Positions 1 through 11,064 of a stretch of 64,000 nucleotides of DNA are shown here, piece by piece; the stretch's first letter is position 1, and the number at the start of each line of letters is the position of its first letter. Under the pieces are notes generated by a model. That model was given only the letters and a program-made list of their open reading frames with translations, ran no database searches and was not told where the DNA came from. The translations under genes and the position numbers were made by a program. Source of the stretch: Candidula unifasciata (Eukaryota; Mollusca; Gastropoda; Stylommatophora; Geomitridae); assembly GCA_905116865.2 (NCBI GenBank), contig CAJHNH020002057.1, forward strand, positions 1,125,527-1,189,526. Reading direction: 5' to 3'.

Positions 1-131
1 CCTATATAGCAGCTTCTCTGGGATTGGTAACTGTTGGCAATAGTGGATTAATGCCATCTCATAGTTAAACATGATTAAAGCGTCAAATTTTGAAGTCTAA
101 TTAACTGTTTTCTTTTTACATTGTAATTTAG

Positions 132-266
132 GACTTTGAACACGAGGATGAAGTCGCATTGTTTGAACTATTGAAACAGTTGGCAACAGACTCTGTAAAA
201 CACAGAGCCAAGAAAGATCGCCGTCAGCAGCGGTCATGCTTTAGGGATGTTCAAGGTTATGTTGTG
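132..266 (+). CDS. IFRD1: IFRD1/IFRD2 orthologue, internal coding exon (45 codons)
   Basis: Interferon-related developmental regulator; the gene starts beyond the left edge. The exon opens after a TTTAG acceptor (AG at 130-131) and closes at a GTAGGT donor (267), phase 0 at both ends. Its translation begins DFEHEDEVALFELLKQLATD and contains DRRQQRSCFRDV, the conserved end of the IFRD N-terminal armadillo/HEAT-like domain. In vertebrates IFRD1 is a transcriptional co-regulator linked to SIN3/HDAC complexes, and IFRD2 is known as a ribosome-bound translation inhibitor. Invertebrates usually have one gene ancestral to both, so the paralogue cannot be assigned. The four exons here give 148 residues, the C-terminal third of a protein usually near 450. 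Exon sequence and splice sites are directly visible; function is from the family. Confidence 0.93.
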
Positions 267-297
267 GTAGGTTTGCAGTTGTAATAGTTCTATATTA

Positions 298-545
298 ATG
301 TAAAGGGCCTTTTTCCATGTCCTAGCTTATAGACCAGTCTGTACTGGGTGGGTGGTGTGTGGTGAACATCATGCTGGCAACATTTACTTCCCACGACTTT
401 AAAAAAAAAAACATGGTACCTATTTTAGCTCAGTCGACCTGGAATCCAGGTCATTATTGAAAAAAAATCGGACTTAGTGTGGATTTGAGCTCATTGCATT
501 TGGAGCCTAGGTGAGTATCTGGTCGCTAATGCCCAGCTGACTCCT
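298..545 (-). mobile_element. SINE-1 copy, degenerate, inside an IFRD1 intron
   Basis: Read on the minus strand this has the body of the SINE-1 family best seen at 61594-61866 and 46128-46404: a lysine-like TTTTTCAAAA spacer, a GACC-rich block, a 'ggtacc' step and a terminal gtaaag tail (297-303 on plus). The tRNA-like head at the right end is badly decayed. It lies just downstream of the first IFRD1 exon in the window. Confidence 0.6.
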
Positions 546-944
546 AAAAGCTCTGTTGTGTGCATGAACATTTTGTGTTGATCTTAGATTGCTTTGATTC
601 CAACAGAATCTGTCTCAGTTATGTGGCTGATTTTTATGTTATTTTTTGGTTGCTAATCGTGTTCAAATGAAATAAGCCACATTTCTTATACATCTAATCC
701 CAAATGTTGTAATTGTTTTGTGTTGTTTTCTTGATATCACAGAAATTATGCTGAATTTATCAGCTGCCTTATGTGAAATAATTACTGATATATGAATAAG
801 AGACATGAGTCTAAGACTAAATTAGGTGTGACAGCATCACTTATTTGTGGTGCTTATGTAGAGAACTGAATAAATTTCAGGGAATTAAAAGATAAAGAAA
901 TGACACTGATTTTGCATCAGACACACCACATGTGTTAAGTTAAG

Positions 945-1425
945 AATTGACATCACAGCGCTCAGGGTATTCCAATATGCGCTCCCTCCCCATCTTCAGC
1001 AGCAATTGCAGAGTTCCAATACTAATGGTACCAGTTGTAGTCTGCTTGTATGTTCGTCTTACCTTTCATCTGAGTGCAGTGTGCCGGTCAGACCCTCTGG
1101 TCACATCCAGGTGCATCATTCACTCCAGGCTTAATAATCCAGTCTATCTTCTGACTTCATTGTTAGTTCCCAAATGGCCTACCCCACATCTGCCTTGTCA
1201 TGTATTAGTTCACCACCCAATGGTGCAGATCCAGCCAATCTGCCTGTTCATTCCCCACCATGCTGGCGTTGCCTGGAGAAAAGATTCAAAGTATGTTCCC
1301 TACCTATGACCTTCCGAGTGAAGCTTGCCACTTTGCTCGAAGCATCCCCGTCTTCACTTTCTCAGCATGCTTTCAGTGTCTGTTACAGTTATGACAATAG
1401 CGTTGATAGAGTCTCTTGACAACTA
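945..1425 (-). pseudogene. RNase H-type LINE, C-terminal and 3' end fragment
   Basis: On the minus strand, broken frames give TDSESMLRKVKTGMLRAKW, then ILWIFSPGNAGMVGNEQADW. The latter matches the RNase H block 'H.G..GNE.AD..A' of I/Jockey-group LINEs. The same series of blocks recurs at 63105-63720, 9780-9965 and 34128-34230. It carries stops and frameshifts, so it is dead. It sits in the IFRD1 intron in antisense orientation. Confidence 0.72.
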
Positions 1426-1435
1426 GTGTGAAGGG

Positions 1436-1616
1436 AATAGAAGGCTGAGTGGTCTTGATGAGGCATGGTGTCCACCTTGAGTGCTGGAGGTCTCGGGTTC
1501 AAGCCCAGGTGAAGGCTGGGATTTTTTCATGTGGGCTTCTAGTAATTTTTCCCTGGTCTGGGTAGTAAGATTGGACGCCCATGTGTATTGTTGTGCACGC
1601 AAAAAAAAAAAAAAAT
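1436..1616 (+). mobile_element. tRNA-derived SINE with A15 tail
   Basis: The head reads like a tRNA: an A-box-like GGCTGAGTGGTC near 1443 and a perfect B-box GGTTCAAGCCC near 1496. About 90 bp of unrelated body follow, then 15 A residues (1601-1615). The long variable arm suggests a leucine- or serine-type ancestor. No other copy of this exact family was noticed in the window. Confidence 0.6.
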
Positions 1617-1975
1617 TGGGCAGTTGGAAATCGAAAAGAGTAGCCCATTTCGCTGCCCATGCAAAATTTGGAGTTAAAATCGACCCAAAGTATTTTCAGG
1701 ATCCTCATGTGCACTACGATGAGATTCTTTAGACTCTGGCTTGAGTTAGAACGGAGCACCTATGGTTTACTTCCCTTGTTGAAACCAAACCAGGAAGGAA
1801 ATAGAGATGAATAGTGTGGGAAGGGCATGAAGGTGGCTGAAGTAGGGCTTTGCATGAGTGGAGAGTTCTGATACTTTAGTGGGGATAAGAATCAGAAAAA
1901 GAAAGGTGGACTTTAATCTACTTTTTGATGCTGGACATTTTATTAGATTTTCTGTAATTTGTTTTGAATTCTTAG

Positions 1976-2107
1976 GAAAAAGAAAGTCCGAGTGAGGCAG
2001 TAAAACTGGGAAAGGAAAATCTGCTAGAACTAAATAGCTGGACACAGAAGCGACAGTATGATACCCTGTGTCATGTTCTGATGACTGGCATGTTGGTCCA
2101 TATGAAG
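1976..2107 (+). CDS. IFRD1: IFRD1/IFRD2 orthologue, internal coding exon (44 codons)
   Basis: Acceptor TTCTTAG ends at 1975; donor GTAAGA begins at 2108; phase 0 on both sides. The translation contains ENLLELNSWTQKRQYDTLCH, the IFRD signature in which a charged linker leads into 'L.L.SW..KR.Y..' at the start of the IFRD_C domain. Vertebrate homologues have 'IDSWARKRTYNAFK' at this place. No frameshift or stop is present. It is separated from the preceding exon by about 1.7 kb holding SINE and LINE debris. Confidence 0.93.
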
Positions 2108-2337
2108 GTAAGAATTTTGTTTCATTTATACATTGAATGGGGTCTGTCTCCTGAGACTTAATTTTAAGGTTCTTCTCGTTCATTTCACTCCATTTTGGGG
2201 ATTGCCGAGATTTTCTGGGGAATTTCCCCCCAAAAAGCCCAGATGAACACCTACTGACATTAACCCTAAACCCCACACCCCCCATCATATTTGGCTTTCC
2301 CTGAAATTTCCTATAAAATCTAGGAGTCCCTAGAATT

Positions 2338-2354
2338 GGGGGGGGGGGGGGGGG
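2338..2354. repeat. G17 homopolymer
   Basis: Seventeen consecutive G on the plus strand in the IFRD1 intron. It is one of more than a dozen G or C homopolymers of at least 14 bp in the window. Confidence 0.9.
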
Positions 2355-2554
2355 AATAAAAGAACCATGTTTTCAACAATCTGGGAATTATTACAAAAGC
2401 AAATATTTTACAATTATTTTGTGACAATTTTAAAAAAGAAATTTAAGCAAAAATAACATATCCTTCATAATAGTTGCTTTCAAATCTGTCCTTTTGTGTA
2501 GAAAATTTTTTTGGGAATATATATTATAAAAAGAGGGCATTGCTTTTTCCACAG

Positions 2555-2644
2555 GCTAATCCAATCTTGCGAGAGATTTTTGACTTGGGTGCTCCAGGCC
2601 TGGATGATTACAGTCACACCAGATCCCTTTCAAAAGCTCAGAGG
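2555..2644 (+). CDS. IFRD1: IFRD1/IFRD2 orthologue, internal coding exon (30 codons)
   Basis: Acceptor TTTTTCCACAG ends at 2554; donor GTAGGT begins at 2645; phase 0. The translation starts ANPILREIFDLGAP, matching the family motif 'N..LR.IFGLG.P', and ends SLSKAQR before the last exon. It lies in IFRD_C (the region that binds the ribosome in IFRD2). The reading frame is open and joins the neighbouring exons without a break. Confidence 0.94.
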
Positions 2645-2959
2645 GTAGGTATGACTGCCATTATGTTTGACAGTTCATACTTATTTATCACTAAGATTTA
2701 CTGTTATATGCCTTCTTTTTCCTGCTTCTCTTCATTTTAATCCCACCATTTAACATGAATTCTCTGCCATCTTTAACTGTTCGTCTCAATGCAGTTCATT
2801 GAATTCTCAAAACTTATGATCTGTGTAAACCATTATTTTGATAATGATGATGGTTGTAGCTTTGTGACATGGCCATCATTGGGTGATAGGTGCAAACCTC
2901 CATCATGCTGCCTTGCAAGGTATGTCTGTTTAGACAAAGCCTATTGAAGTCAAGCTGTA

Positions 2960-3720
2960 CACAAACCAGCAGAAGACGGGGGAGGCCATTATTGTATTTT
3001 CACTAGTATATCATGCCTTTAAGCCTCAGCTTGAATAATAAGACAGAAGTAATGGTATTATAAAAAAAACACCAAAAAGTGTCTAAATGTGTACAATTAA
3101 CGGCGTTATTTTAGGACAAGTACAGGAATTTAAATATCTAGGCACATGAATAACATCCAGCGGAAGATGCATCACAGAGATAAAGAACAACAGTATAGGC
3201 CACAACTGCAGTTTATAAAATGAACTACTTTTTATGTTATAAATACACGTCATTGAAGGTTACAAAATAATTCTGGCATGCTACATAGAGCCAATTTTAA
3301 TTATGGTAGGAATCCTAAAAATTAATAAACAAGACAAACAATTTCATTAGGCATCAGAGATGTGGTTCTACAGAAGAATCCTTAACATTCCTTAGTCAGT
3401 CAAAATGAGCAACCCACATGTTTTTTTTTAAGTGTTGAAGGCTCGAAGACAACCTGACATAAACATATGACAGAGACAAGTCATCATTTTCTGGTCTTGT
3501 TATGAGAAGAAGGCACCTAGAACATGTTGTGACCACTTGAAAGATCTGCTGAAAAAAGAGTCAGAAGAAGATAAAGCCTGACATTCTTGACAGCCCTTTG
3601 CCATGAAATGGAGGGGTGTCAGCACATGAACTGATGCATGCTGTTGAAGATCACGGATACTGGAGAGGCATGATTGTCTACCCCTGTCGGCAAGGCACTT
3701 GATAACGATAATGAGTGGTA
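2960..3720 (+). pseudogene. GAT-tailed LINE, 3' RT and C-terminal remnant
   Basis: Heavily decayed copy of the LINE best preserved at 50960-51885 (minus). Recognisable pieces in order are a 'LN.KTEVMV' block near 3025, FKYLGT-like and SSGRCITEIKN-like blocks near 3130-3180, SEMWFYRRILNIP near 3355-3390, and MKWRGVSTHELMHAVEDHGY near 3600-3650. A loose GAT-rich tail (about 3700-3718) matches the family tail. It is sense relative to IFRD1 and lies in the last intron. Confidence 0.72.
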
Positions 3721-3867
3721 GCTGATCATCTAACACTGTCTGATGCACAGGTATGACTTCACTTGCATGCTGTGAAGATACAAACATGACAAAATTGATT
3801 TTAATAAGTAAACTGCGGAGTGAGAGTAATTTCTACAACCTGTTGGTTTCTTTTCTTTCTGTTGCAG

Positions 3868-3957
3868 ACATTTATCAATGCAGCAGCCTTTAAAGCCAGG
3901 ACAAAAGCTCGTGCCAAGCACCGGGATAAAAGAGCTGTCACAGTCAGCAGTTACTAA
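3868..3957 (+). CDS. IFRD1: IFRD1/IFRD2 orthologue, terminal coding exon with stop
   Basis: The acceptor is a strong polypyrimidine tract ending TTGCAG at 3867. The exon encodes 29 residues and stops at TAA 3955-3957. It contains FKARTKARAKHRDKRA, almost the diagnostic IFRD C-terminus (vertebrates 'FKARTKARSRVRDKRAD'). This basic tail is the strongest single reason for naming the gene. Joined in phase 0 with the three exons upstream it completes the protein. Confidence 0.96.
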   Translation, partial: TFINAAAFKARTKARAKHRDKRAVTVSSY

Positions 3958-4672
3958 GTTGTGTCAGTCAGGGATAGCTAGCACAAGGTTCTAACATGAG
4001 AGCGGCATTTACTGTTTGCTTTTCTGTTTTAGTTTACTGAAATAATCTCATTGAGATTCCAACTGGATTGATGAACATATTTCTGGAACTCTCCAGTCTG
4101 AGGGGGAAAAGACAAAATACTGTTGATGGGTGCCTTGAAACAGTTCTAAACACAATAGAACACATTCATACAGACATTCACAAGACATTACATATCCAGC
4201 CATGGACACTACTTTAGTCAATACAATGGCATTTCAACTTCAAGACACATCCATTAGGTGTTGAATTAAACTACATACGACTGTAGAACTGAATGGTATT
4301 TATTTTGTCATGATAAATTGTTAAAAAAGTGTGAATGAGTGGATCTTATGTAACTTGACCTAGATGAAACATCTTGTTTTTTCCCCCTAACCAAAATCAA
4401 ACTTTTGTCAGCAAAATGTGGGATGGATGAAATGATGACCAAACACATTGAAGGTTTTGGTAGTTTCTGTGATACATATTATGATACCTGCAGTGTTGAA
4501 TGTGCTCTGCATGTCACATTTGTTCATTTGTTTAAGGGTGCTAGGGTACATTTACCATTTTACATTTATTGCAGAATTTTAACAGGTATAGGTTTTTATT
4601 TGATTTGTACAAATCACATTGTATCAGGTACATTCTAAGACAAGGTCATCTGATGAACCTTGCAGCAATAAA
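3958..4672 (+). other. IFRD1: IFRD1 3' UTR with poly(A) signal
   Basis: Non-coding sequence after the stop codon. The first convincing AATAAA is at 4667-4672. A second at 7277-7282 could serve a longer 3' UTR, but LINE pieces start just after the first one, so the first is preferred. Transcript ends are inferred, not seen. Confidence 0.55.
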
Positions 4673-4689
4673 GCATTATTAGATGGAAA

Positions 4690-4870
4690 GGAAATCAGAT
4701 TGATTTGCTCACTTAGAGAGAATGCCTTGTGACACCATACCATACAAGGCATACACTAATAGAGAACGTAGAGCATGAGGCCACCAAGATCAAGATAGAA
4801 AAATAACGGACAATAACAGCACGTTATATCTATGGCTGAGGCGGCAAGAAGCAGAACCAGGTACTAATCA
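4690..4870 (+). pseudogene. LINE C-terminal fragment (family of 60240-61260)
   Basis: The plus strand gives ERMPCDTIPYKAYTNRE, then a broken 'RPRTIWKDNI' analogue and 'AEAARSRTRY'-like sequence. The order and wording match the C-terminus of the minus-strand LINE at 60295-60825 (ERMPCDTIPYKAYMERE). It is short, frameshifted and directly downstream of the IFRD1 poly(A) signal. Confidence 0.75.
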
Positions 4871-4879
4871 CGGAATTCA

Positions 4880-5984
4880 TCAAACATCACTCGCGCGCGA
4901 GGTCTCGTGGCCATTTCCGCAGGCTGTTCTATGTGCTAGGGTTGTCAGGTTTTGAAGGTTTTAAGCACATGCACCACCGACGACTGATGCCAAGGAACGT
5001 AGAAATACAAAAACATAAATGATTAGATACCCATGAACCGTCACACTTTTGCGCGCCCCCTGCAATACTTCGTATACACAGACGCTTGTGGCGCCTGAGT
5101 TACTCACAACATCACACTCCAGAAACAACATTCGTTCACACAAAAGACGGTAGCAAAAACAAAGCTGCGCTGTTGCATCTGGGAGACAATGTGCCGACCA
5201 CGTTGAACGAACGTCAATAACGTCTCACCACACTGTCTAGACACTTAAGAGAGGCAACTCATAACAGCACTAGAAGATAGAACGGCCATGAGATCTCGCA
5301 AGCGAGTGAGATGAGGGAGAATTCTCTGATTAGTAGCGCAGAACCTTATATCTCCCTCGACACCTGAAGTGGTAAAAGAGGAAATGAGAAAGTTTGTTTA
5401 AATGCCATAGTAGACAGTGTTTCTATCCTACACAGGCTAACATCTGAACATAAACTTATGAAGTTTTCAGCAAGCTCTAGCTGGCTGCTGAAAAGTGTTT
5501 TCAGGCCTACGTCTAAAGGTTACAGAGAAAATTATTTACATCTCTGGTTTCTTCAGTTCATTCAAACTGTTTACTGGTTTAAAGCTGCATTTCTAATGCA
5601 GTTGCCATATCTGTGTAGGTTAGGATTTATGTTTGCCCCTCGCAGAAAAAAATCCATTATATTACCCAAGATTAAAACCTGGGTCTCCTGATTGAGAGCC
5701 TAGTGTTCTTATTCATTGGGCCAGCTGCTCTTCTCGGAATATAAAGCTGGTTTAAGAGTCGTTCATGACACAGCATTTTTGTTAAAGTGATTTATTTTCC
5801 CACCAGGTGTTCTGACACTGGTTAAGTTTGCTCTGATGCATACTTCGGTCAATACGTTACAGATGTTCACATTAAGGTGTGTGATATTAGACATACAGTT
5901 ACTGTAATTCTAAGACTTGTTGGATGAATGGCACAGAAAGTACATAAATACTGGGACATAATCTGATCTATAACAGTTCCTGCT
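4880..5984. other. Stretch without recognised gene or repeat
   Basis: No exon, tRNA or known repeat was recognised. Around 5655-5735 there is a weak minus-strand tRNA-like stretch (cctgattgagagcctagtg) that may be an eroded SINE head. Confidence 0.4.
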
Positions 5985-6496
5985 GACACTTGATCCATCT
6001 GGGTCTGATCTGTTCATCGATACAGCATAACGGTGTGATTTTACTTGTGTGCTTCCACATCCCAGTTCAATCAATCAGGTGCCGCCTCCACAATGAAGGT
6101 TGGCTGCAATGGATCTCCAACAAGCCCTGTCTCTTGCCCTTGATGTACACTCTCATACTGCTGTTCGTCCATCTCTTGATGTTATCCTCCCACTTGTAAC
6201 GCTGTCTGCCTCTTGCTCGCCTACCTTGAACCTTTCCCTCTAGGATGATCTTTACAATACCTTTATGTCTTTTAATGTGGCCAAAATATTTCACTTGTCT
6301 CTTTTTTATTTCACATAGCAACTCTCTTTTCATTCCCAATTTCCTCAGTACCTCTGTATTTGATAGCTTTTGTTTTCATGAAATGCGACCTAATCTTCTG
6401 TATATCCACATCTCCAAAGAATTGATACAATTTTCCAGTTGTTTGTTCATTGTTCATGTCTCTGTGCCATACAGTAAGGTTGAGAATACATAACAT
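5985..6496 (-). pseudogene. LINE RT C-terminal fragment
   Basis: Minus-strand frames give MNNEQTTGKLYQFFGDVDIQ, then VKYFGHIKRHKGIVKIILEG and GRRARGRQRYKWEDNIKRW. These are the 'KWFGH..R' and 'RGRPR..W.D.I' blocks that close many non-LTR retrotransposon ORF2 proteins. There is one frame change near 6310. It differs from the other LINE groups in the window. Confidence 0.78.
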
Positions 6497-7387
6497 CCCA
6501 GTTACAGGTTAATTATAAACAGGCTGGGAACCCCTGAGGCTCTAGAGACATAATAATATAATAAACAAATAGGCATGAATTGATTGGCGCTTATAGAAAG
6601 ACATAGAGAGATCTGACGCACTAGACAGCCTAAACAAAGTGAAAGCTTTAGTTACCATGCCGGGATTGGAACCTGTCAATTCCAAATGATGATAGCATCT
6701 TGCTGCAGGAACACTTGTACTTTAATGCATGATGAACTAACTTTGCACTGACATATACTTACAGCTTTTGATTTTATGTTGTCTAGTGTGTCCCATCTAT
6801 CTACTTTTTATGATTGCCATCAATTTATGTCTATTGATTTTAATTATATACATTTACAGATCATCAGCCCATGAACTGATAACAGCCTGTATATGGTGAC
6901 AAGAATATAGAAGTGTTATTGTACTGTGCTAGCTATCCGTGCCATGCTTGATACATTGTCATCATTGTTTGGGGGTGTAACATGCTAATAATATAAAAGT
7001 TTATTTTTAATGCTGCCTGGTTCTCTTTTTTTTTCCTCCCTTCAAATTTGGTTGATTTTCTTTTTTACATTGTTTTTTTTGTGTGAATTTGTTCCTGTTT
7101 TGACAGCATAATGTTTCTGTTATGGAGAGGTTGTGATATGATGTCACAGATCAGTAATTTATTCTAGAAAGGATGTGTTGTTTTGTGGCGAATCAGCAGA
7201 AATGTTTGAGTTTACTGGCAGTTTGTTTCAGTTTTTAATATTTTTTTTGTGTGCAAAATAAGCAAAGCATTGTGTCAATAAATGCAGTCTTCTCAAAGTG
7301 ATGTTCCAGTGCATTTATTCTAACTTCCCTGGTTGGAGAACAACTTTGGATAATTCTTTATTTCTCTCAAGTGTGATAGATCAGATT
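6497..7387. other. Stretch without recognised gene; AATAAA at 7277
   Basis: T-rich non-coding sequence. An AATAAA lies at 7277-7282 and may be an alternative distal poly(A) signal of IFRD1. Nothing else was recognised. Confidence 0.35.
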
Positions 7388-7665
7388 GCTAGTTTTCCCT
7401 TTCTTCTTCTTCTTCACGTTCATTGGTTGTAAACTCAGGCGGAAGGTTCTAGTTGTTCGTCCTCTTCTGGACTCTAGTTGTGTTCCAGAAACCGAGTGTT
7501 GCATGAACATCCACTGACTCATTTGCTTGCAGAATGTTGGTTCCTTACCTCTCAGGCAGATGTCCTTGGACTTCAAAGGAGGCTTCCATTTGAAATCTTT
7601 TGACATGCTTTTGGGCAGGCAGTCGGAATATTCTTGTTTTCCCTACGATGGGGCCACGGAACCCA
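7388..7665 (-). mobile_element. GAA-tailed dispersed element, near full length
   Basis: The minus strand runs from a CCCCATCGTAGGG-like 5' end through CCTGAGAGGTAAGGAACCAA to a 3' end of type 'AACGTGAAGAAGAAGAAG'. The same order of blocks occurs at 14897-15075, 21425-21725, 30075-30236, 37668-37917, 54655-55318 and 62440-62695. No A/B boxes were found, so it may be a LINE 3' UTR derivative rather than a tRNA SINE. Here the tail is only four GAA units. Confidence 0.75.
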
Positions 7666-8017
7666 CACGGGGAGGTTTGCCCTTTGAAAGTTCAGCTTTA
7701 CTTTCTGTTGCACATTGTGATATTCTGGGACAGAAAACTGGTTCCCTAGAGAAGCTCAGATTCATATATGACTGACTTAAAATAAATCTCCACTTGACAT
7801 TTTTATGCCTGTACAGAATTATCAATGTAAATTTGATTCCTGGAAAATATCTTAGGTGAAATAATCTGTAAATAACTTATATATTAGTCTTTGTGCTCTG
7901 TGGATTTGGTGATTTCTGGTTACATGCGGTTATTGACTGGTATGTGTGGAACATAATTTTATTGTGGTAGAAGATGGAAAACAGTAACACTTGCGCTTAT
8001 TCTTCAGCTTTGATTTG

Positions 8018-8285
8018 TGTCAGAAAATGTGCTTCTGAATGGTGTCAGAAAATGTGCTTCTGAATGGTGTGAAGTAAAATGTGTTTCTGAAGGGTGTCAG
8101 TAAATGCTTCTGAATGGTGTGAAGTAAATAAAATGTGCTTCTGAGAGGTGTGAAGTAAAATGTGCTTCTGAATGGTGTCAGAAATTGTGCTCCTGAATGG
8201 TGTAAAATATATGTGCTTCTGAATGGTGTCAGAAAATGTGCTTCTGATTGGTGTGAAGTAAAATGTGCTTCTGAATGGTGTTTAA
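8018..8285 (+). repeat. Imperfect minisatellite, 24-30 bp unit
   Basis: About ten units built on TGTGCTTCTGAATGGTGT, joined by variable spacers such as CAGAAAA or GAAGTAAAA. Unit length varies because the spacers differ. It lies downstream of IFRD1 and has no coding signal. Confidence 0.85.
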
Positions 8286-8289
8286 TATA

Positions 8290-9779
8290 TTCAAAAATTA
8301 GGGAGGAAATTTTATGTAAAAGATCAGTTTTATCCTGGAATTTATGTTTACATTATAATTGTTAAAGTTGGTCCTTTTAATCTTCTTCTTGTGTTGTCAT
8401 CTCTCATGTGTACACCGACAGATGAGTTGATGGGAATGGACTACAAAGGATGTCTTAAACTCTCCCATCATTGCAAGAAACAGAATGCTGGCTGTCTGTC
8501 ACAGCTGACTTGCCTGAGTGTGATCTCGTGTCTAAATCTGATCGATTCAACCAGACATGGACTTTTATACTATTTAAAAAAAACTGTCTACTGAAAGGAA
8601 ACTATTATGTCATAATTTTGACATTCATTATCTGTGTAATTCAGGAAGTGAAATTGTTCAAATTGCACAGAAGAATACCTTAGGGTTCAGCTAATCATTT
8701 GACAGCTCTTTCAATGGGTCTTGATAGTATTTACGCATACAGGCTTTCCTTCAACTAATAAAAAAGCACCATTGGATAACAAAACATATTTTTTTTAAAA
8801 CACTATACTTGTGTGCTCCTACCTCTCGGTTACAGATTGTCAACTCCAGCACTGTATTTCTGGCAGTGACCTTTCATTTGATGTTTTCATGTAAAAAAAA
8901 AAAAGAGTTGTGTACTAGTTTTCAATTTGTCTTTTGACCTGGTAGTGCTATCCCTAGGTTCTCTTCAGAAGTGAAGCTCACCCCTATCTCAACTTGCTGG
9001 GAGAATGCGTTCCTCTTTACCTAGTTCGTTGTTCCATCCTGTGATCTTATTCTACTGAATTACTGCAGAGAACAAGGCGCACTACAGGTAGGTTAAGTAG
9101 GCATAAACAAGAGACGCTAAGAATCTTGTATTGCCCATCATTGCTCCCTTACGACTCTGGTCCTTTGAATGTCTTCTGTCATTGTTGTTTTATTTCTGAG
9201 TGTCTTGTCGCCTTGCTTGCTGGTTTAATCCTAAAGTGTTTTGTTCTCTGTTGCAGGCATCATGCCTGGCAGTAATACCCTCTGAATGCATCATTGTTCT
9301 GTCAGTTCTTTTGAAGTCATCTCACATCATGCTGACTGAGCACTGTTTCTGTCATACTCTTGTTGTGTCAGTTGTGTTGTTTTTAATTGTAACATAAATA
9401 ATTATGCATATGAAGTAAAAATGTTAGTTTATGTGCTGTAAACGTAATTGAGAGATGTATATATTGATTATGTGTGCTGGCCTTCTAGTTTAGTTATTTA
9501 GGCGAGATCATAGATTTTACTGAGATAGCATCTTGTGCTAATATGTAATATGTAATGAAATGGTTTATAAACATATGGAGTGAATTATCTGTCTCACACA
9601 TCTGTGTGGTTTTAAATCAAATGGAATGTAATAAATACCTGAAACAAGATGCACCATCAGTGTACTGTCATATTTATACGGATAACATTGGTAATGGTAA
9701 TTCCAAAACACTGCTACAAAGATGTGAAGGGTATACTATATCATTAATGTATACAGGGTCATACATTCTTGCGTTGGAA
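8290..9779. other. Stretch without recognised gene
   Basis: Scattered short open frames but no family motif, convincing exon pair or repeat. A TGTTGCAG acceptor-like site at 9250-9257 has no supported partner. Confidence 0.3.
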
Positions 9780-9965
9780 AAATCTGTTTCTTTCTGAGTA
9801 CTTTTCCTTCCAGAAACTTGAATTATGAGATCTATTTGTGCCATTGTATTGTTCACTTGCTCCCAAAGGGCCTTGACCACATCTTGCTTATCATGCTTAA
9901 TTAAATTCACCACCCATTTGTGCAGAACCAACCAGTCTGTCTGCCTGTTCATTTCCAAACACTCC
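9780..9965 (-). pseudogene. RNase H-type LINE C-terminal fragment
   Basis: The minus strand encodes MEMNRQTDWLVLHKWVVNLI, followed by KHDKQDVVKALWEQVNN. This is the stretch immediately after the RNase H 'GNE..D' block and aligns with EMNRQIDWPVLLHLGGELI at 63405-63465. Only about 60 codons survive. Confidence 0.65.
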
Positions 9966-11064
9966 TACATTCTACTGCTTCTGGCTGCTACTTTCTTTAA
10001 GAAATAAACAATTCACTAAAGTATTGCTGACCGCTCAGTGACTTCTCATCTACATTAGCCCAGTTAAACATTTGAGTTAGTACCCGTTTGTTATTTCTTC
10101 ACTGAAAAATTTTAGCATACAGCGGTTAGTTGCAGAGATCTTTGAGTAAATAAAGTTATTGATAATATAGGATGTATAATGAAAGCAAAATAGTGAGAAT
10201 TTGTTGCATATAATCAAACTGCCATTTATGTTTTGGTATTGGCAACAGTTGTAGGTGTATTTTTATAATCTTGCAAGTTAATTCTCTGACACAAACATAC
10301 ACAAGTGTGACTTCTTTGGAAACAGACATACATTCACACAAATGCAAACTGATTTCAGGCAGAATAAATTGTCATTTTTGAGCTAGATACAAAGCTTGAT
10401 GGTAGCCTTGAATATTTCTGGAAACAGAAACAGAGAAAGGAATAGAAAATAAAAAATGTGACATTGGAGTAAGCAGCATGTTTTATTGTTTGTGTTGTGT
10501 TTAGGCAGTGATAGGAGCTTGATGGTGTGGCTGAATTACTTGAAGTATGGTGACATAATTCACCTAACATTGTTGTGGAATGTACACTGCTTGTGTGCTT
10601 AATCACCCGCTAGTGCTACAGTATGCTTGTGACACATGGACTGTTTATAGGTGTCGTGCAGAGAAGTTAAACTACTTCCATGCAGTTTAAGAAAAATTGT
10701 GTTTTTAAATGTGTAATACCTTTTATTTGTGCAACGGTTGAGGTGTGGTATTCAGTATAGCCGGTAGCAGGATTACATTTGTGCTGGTGAAATGCCTTAT
10801 GTAATAATTCTACGTGTGTAAAGCCAACTTAGCATGCCTGACTTCTTCCATCAATGACAAACTGCATTTCTGGAGGCCACTGTTGGCTTTGGCACCTCTG
10901 GCAACTAACATAAGCATTTACTGCATGCACACATTTCTGGATTGTGCCGGGACTAATTTTTTGTTCACCAGTTTTTTTAAATAGGTCAATGAGTGACATT
11001 TCATTTGATTTTCATTGGCACAGGAACGGAGCAAGTATGGGGTGACCCGATTGCACTGAAGTTG
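9966..11064. other. Stretch without recognised gene
   Basis: No exon or named repeat was recognised. The sequence around 10875-10935 shares short words with the inverse of dispersed repeat A, but too weakly to call. Confidence 0.3.
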
